From Hungatella sp. UBA3402 (GTDB taxonomy: Bacteria > Bacillota > Clostridia > Lachnospirales > Lachnospiraceae), in contig DEPC01000213.1 in assembly GCA_002358555.1 (NCBI GenBank), forward strand, positions 1-15,973: a stretch of 15,973 nt of DNA, written 5' to 3'. This document shows positions 14,480-15,973 of the stretch, piece after piece; position 1 is the stretch's first letter; each line of letters opens with the position of its first letter. Both the position numbers and the translations under genes were made by a program. The notes under the pieces were generated by a model, which searched no databases, was not told where the DNA came from, and worked only from the letters and a program-made list of their open reading frames with translations.

Positions 14480-15039
14480 GCCTGCCTCCCTTTCCTGCCA
14501 AGATACAAAGTATCAACTGCACCGATTATGGCACAGATTAGAATAATTAGTATAATGTTGATTTTCATGAAACGGACAGCAACAAAAGATGCAAACAAAA
14601 CAATAATCGGCAGAACCCGTTTTTTTTGGAAAATGCTTTTTCCCATTGTAATTACTACATCACAAATTACAGCAGCTACTCCTGCAAGCATACCTGTCAT
14701 AGCCATGTTGACAATTACATTATCACGAAATGCAGTATAGAAAAAAGAAATTATAGAGATGATGATGAGTGGCGGCAGCACCGTTCCCAATACCGTTATC
14801 AAAGCTCCAAACACCCCTGCCACATGATACCCTACAAGAATAGACGCATTGACAGCGATTGCACCGGGTGAGGATTGTGCGATTGCTGTCAAGTCCATCA
14901 TTTCCTGTTCTTCTATCCAATGTAGCTCATCAACAAATTTTTTCTGCATTAAAGGTATAATTACAAATCCACCACCGAACGTACAGGCACTTAACTGAAA
15001 AGCAGATAAAAATAGCTTTGTAAATGTATTTTGTTTCAA
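14476..15039 (-). CDS. Chromate transporter ChrA family, half-size protein (first of pair)
   Basis: Partner half of the CHR transporter above. The likely start is a TTG at 15039 (MKQNTFTKLFLSAFQLSACT) seven bases after AAGGAGGG. It gives 187 residues, the same length as its partner. An upstream ATG at 15153 has no ribosome site, lies over the divergent promoter region and overlaps the start of the LysR gene, so it was rejected. Motifs parallel the partner: FGGGFVIIPLMQKKFVDELH, then SSPGAIAVNASILVGYHVAG, then hydrophobic segments to about residue 180 and a basic end GRKGRQA. It is first in the operon, reading away from the LysR gene, and the LysR product is the obvious candidate regulator. 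Confidence 0.88.
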   Translation of the reverse strand: MKQNTFTKLFLSAFQLSACTFGGGFVIIPLMQKKFVDELHWIEEQEMMDLTAIAQSSPGAIAVNASILVGYHVAGVFGALITVLGTVLPPLIIISIISFFYTAFRDNVIVNMAMTGMLAGVAAVICDVVITMGKSIFQKKRVLPIIVLFASFVAVRFMKINIILIILICAIIGAVDTLYLGRKGRQA

Positions 15040-15146
15040 TGTGCTTCCCTCCTTATGCACATAAGTATAACACTTGCTTTTTGATAAAGGAAATAATATA
15101 ATTTTATTTATATAATAACCAATTTCGTATAAGAGTGGGATAAAAT
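15040..15146. promoter_or_regulatory. Divergent promoter region between chrA pair and lysR-type gene
   Basis: Very AT-rich. On the minus strand a -10 candidate TATACT lies at about 15071-15066, just upstream of the TTG start and its Shine-Dalgarno; no good -35 fits it, which is common for promoters that need an activator. Two palindromes are visible: TTATG-CA-CATAA (15054-15065), at the expected transcript start, and ATATAA-N6-TTATAT (15096-15113), about 30 bases upstream of the -10. The second is placed and shaped like an AT-rich LysR-type binding site. The regulatory role is inferred. Confidence 0.45.
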
Positions 15147-15973
15147 ATGACAATACGGCACTTAAAAATATTCTTATCGGTTTGCAAAAATAATTTCAAT
15201 ACAACAAAGGCTGCCGAAGAACTCCACATGACACAGCCCGCAGTAAGTCTTGCTATCAAGGAATTAGAGCAGTATTATGGCATAGCTCTATTTGACAGAA
15301 TAGGAAAAAGGCTTAAAATCACAGAAGCAGGGCAACATTTTTGTGAGTATTCTGTCCATATCGCCTCCATGTTTGACGATATGGAAAAAGGAATGAAAGA
15401 CTGGGATTCTTTTGGCATTATAAGAATCGGGGCAAGCATAACTATTGGTTCACAGTTTCTTCCTTACTATGTGAAAGCATTTTATAATCGTTATCCCGGT
15501 ACAGAGGTAAAAGTAACTATCAGTCCATCAGAACAGTTAGAACAGAAAATATTGAACAATGAACTGGATTTTATACTGATTGAGGGTATTTCCCATACAC
15601 CGACTTTTGTTTCAGAAGAATATATGGAAGACAGTCTGACTGTTATCTGTCCTGCAAACAGTGACTTTTATCCGGGACAGTTGCTTTCTGTTGAAGAATT
15701 TCGCCAACAAAATTTTCTTCTTCGTGAACATGGAAGCGGCACACGCGAAACCTTTGAACGAGTAGTTGAAGCTGCGGGATTTTCTGTTTCCCCTATCTGG
15801 GAAGCCATGAGTACTACCGCTTTAGTAAATGCTGTTATCAATGGGCTTGGAATTGCCGTATTGCCACATCGTATGGTAATCGGGCCAATAGAACGTGGCC
15901 TTGTTGTTGCTGTCCGTGTAAAAGGACTTAGTTTCAAACGAAAGTTCCATATCGTCTATCATAAAGAAAAATT
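15147..15973 (+). CDS. LysR-type transcriptional regulator (partial, C-terminus beyond window)
   Basis: The frame runs open from ATG at 15147 to the right edge, 275 codons. LysR proteins are about 290-310 residues, so only a short tail is missing. The N-terminal winged helix-turn-helix is clear: MTIRHLKIFLSVCKNNFNTT, KAAEELHMTQPAVSLAIKEL, then LFDRIGKRLKITEAG. A substrate-binding domain follows from about residue 90 (RIGASITIGSQFLPYYVKAF), including DFILIEG and REHGSGTRETFERVV, which in relatives contact the effector. The ribosome site is weak (GTGGGAT, five bases before ATG). It is divergent from the chrA pair, 107 bases away, the usual layout for a LysR protein and its target operon. The effector is unknown. 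Confidence 0.93.
   Translation, partial: MTIRHLKIFLSVCKNNFNTTKAAEELHMTQPAVSLAIKELEQYYGIALFDRIGKRLKITEAGQHFCEYSVHIASMFDDMEKGMKDWDSFGIIRIGASITIGSQFLPYYVKAFYNRYPGTEVKVTISPSEQLEQKILNNELDFILIEGISHTPTFVSEEYMEDSLTVICPANSDFYPGQLLSVEEFRQQNFLLREHGSGTRETFERVVEAAGFSVSPIWEAMSTTALVNAVINGLGIAVLPHRMVIGPIERGLVVAVRVKGLSFKRKFHIVYHKEK

Overview
The window looks like chromosome from a low-GC Gram-positive bacterium of the Clostridia, probably a Lachnospiraceae-type gut anaerobe. The grounds are AT-rich DNA, strong GGAGG ribosome-binding sites before almost every gene, Gram-positive envelope proteins (a LytR-CpsA-Psr enzyme and an NlpC/P60 hydrolase), and IS3 and IS200/IS605 debris. The taxonomic call is inference; there is no rRNA or other marker gene here.

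Layout. (1) 1-5144, minus strand: an oligopeptide/dipeptide ABC importer operon in the order oppA-oppB-oppC-oppD-oppF, with oppF cut by the left edge. A 59-base hairpin lies between oppA and oppB. An 18-codon upstream ORF overlaps the oppA start by ATGA. (2) 5145-5534: an unusual non-coding stretch on the minus strand. It has a good promoter, about 200 bases of structured sequence whose end resembles the right end/guide-RNA scaffold of an IS200/IS605 element, and then an intrinsic terminator just before oppA. No tnpB is present. (3) 5535-9416, minus strand: a two-gene envelope operon, an NlpC/P60 peptidase with a 24-residue tandem repeat followed by an LCP glycopolymer ligase. (4) 9718-11541, plus strand: glmS, with a palindrome inside its promoter and no recognisable glmS ribozyme. 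(5) 11583-12038, minus strand: a lone CheW. (6) 12118-13375: two decayed, abutting IS3-family elements, with a truncated orfA, a shortened orfA, and an orfB carrying a frameshift and an internal deletion. (7) 13384-15039, minus strand: two half-size ChrA chromate-transporter proteins followed by a small beta-rich protein, divergent from (8) a LysR-type regulator at 15147 that runs off the right edge.

How it fits together. GlmS makes glucosamine-6-phosphate, the first committed precursor of peptidoglycan amino sugars. The neighbouring operon encodes a wall hydrolase and an enzyme that attaches glycopolymers to peptidoglycan, so 5535-11541 is a cell-envelope block. The opp operon imports peptides. 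The LysR gene is the likely regulator of the chrA pair. The most interesting point is the TnpB-less guide-RNA-like transcription unit that ends immediately before oppA. It could be a relic, a cis-acting leader or attenuator, or a trans-acting guide RNA.
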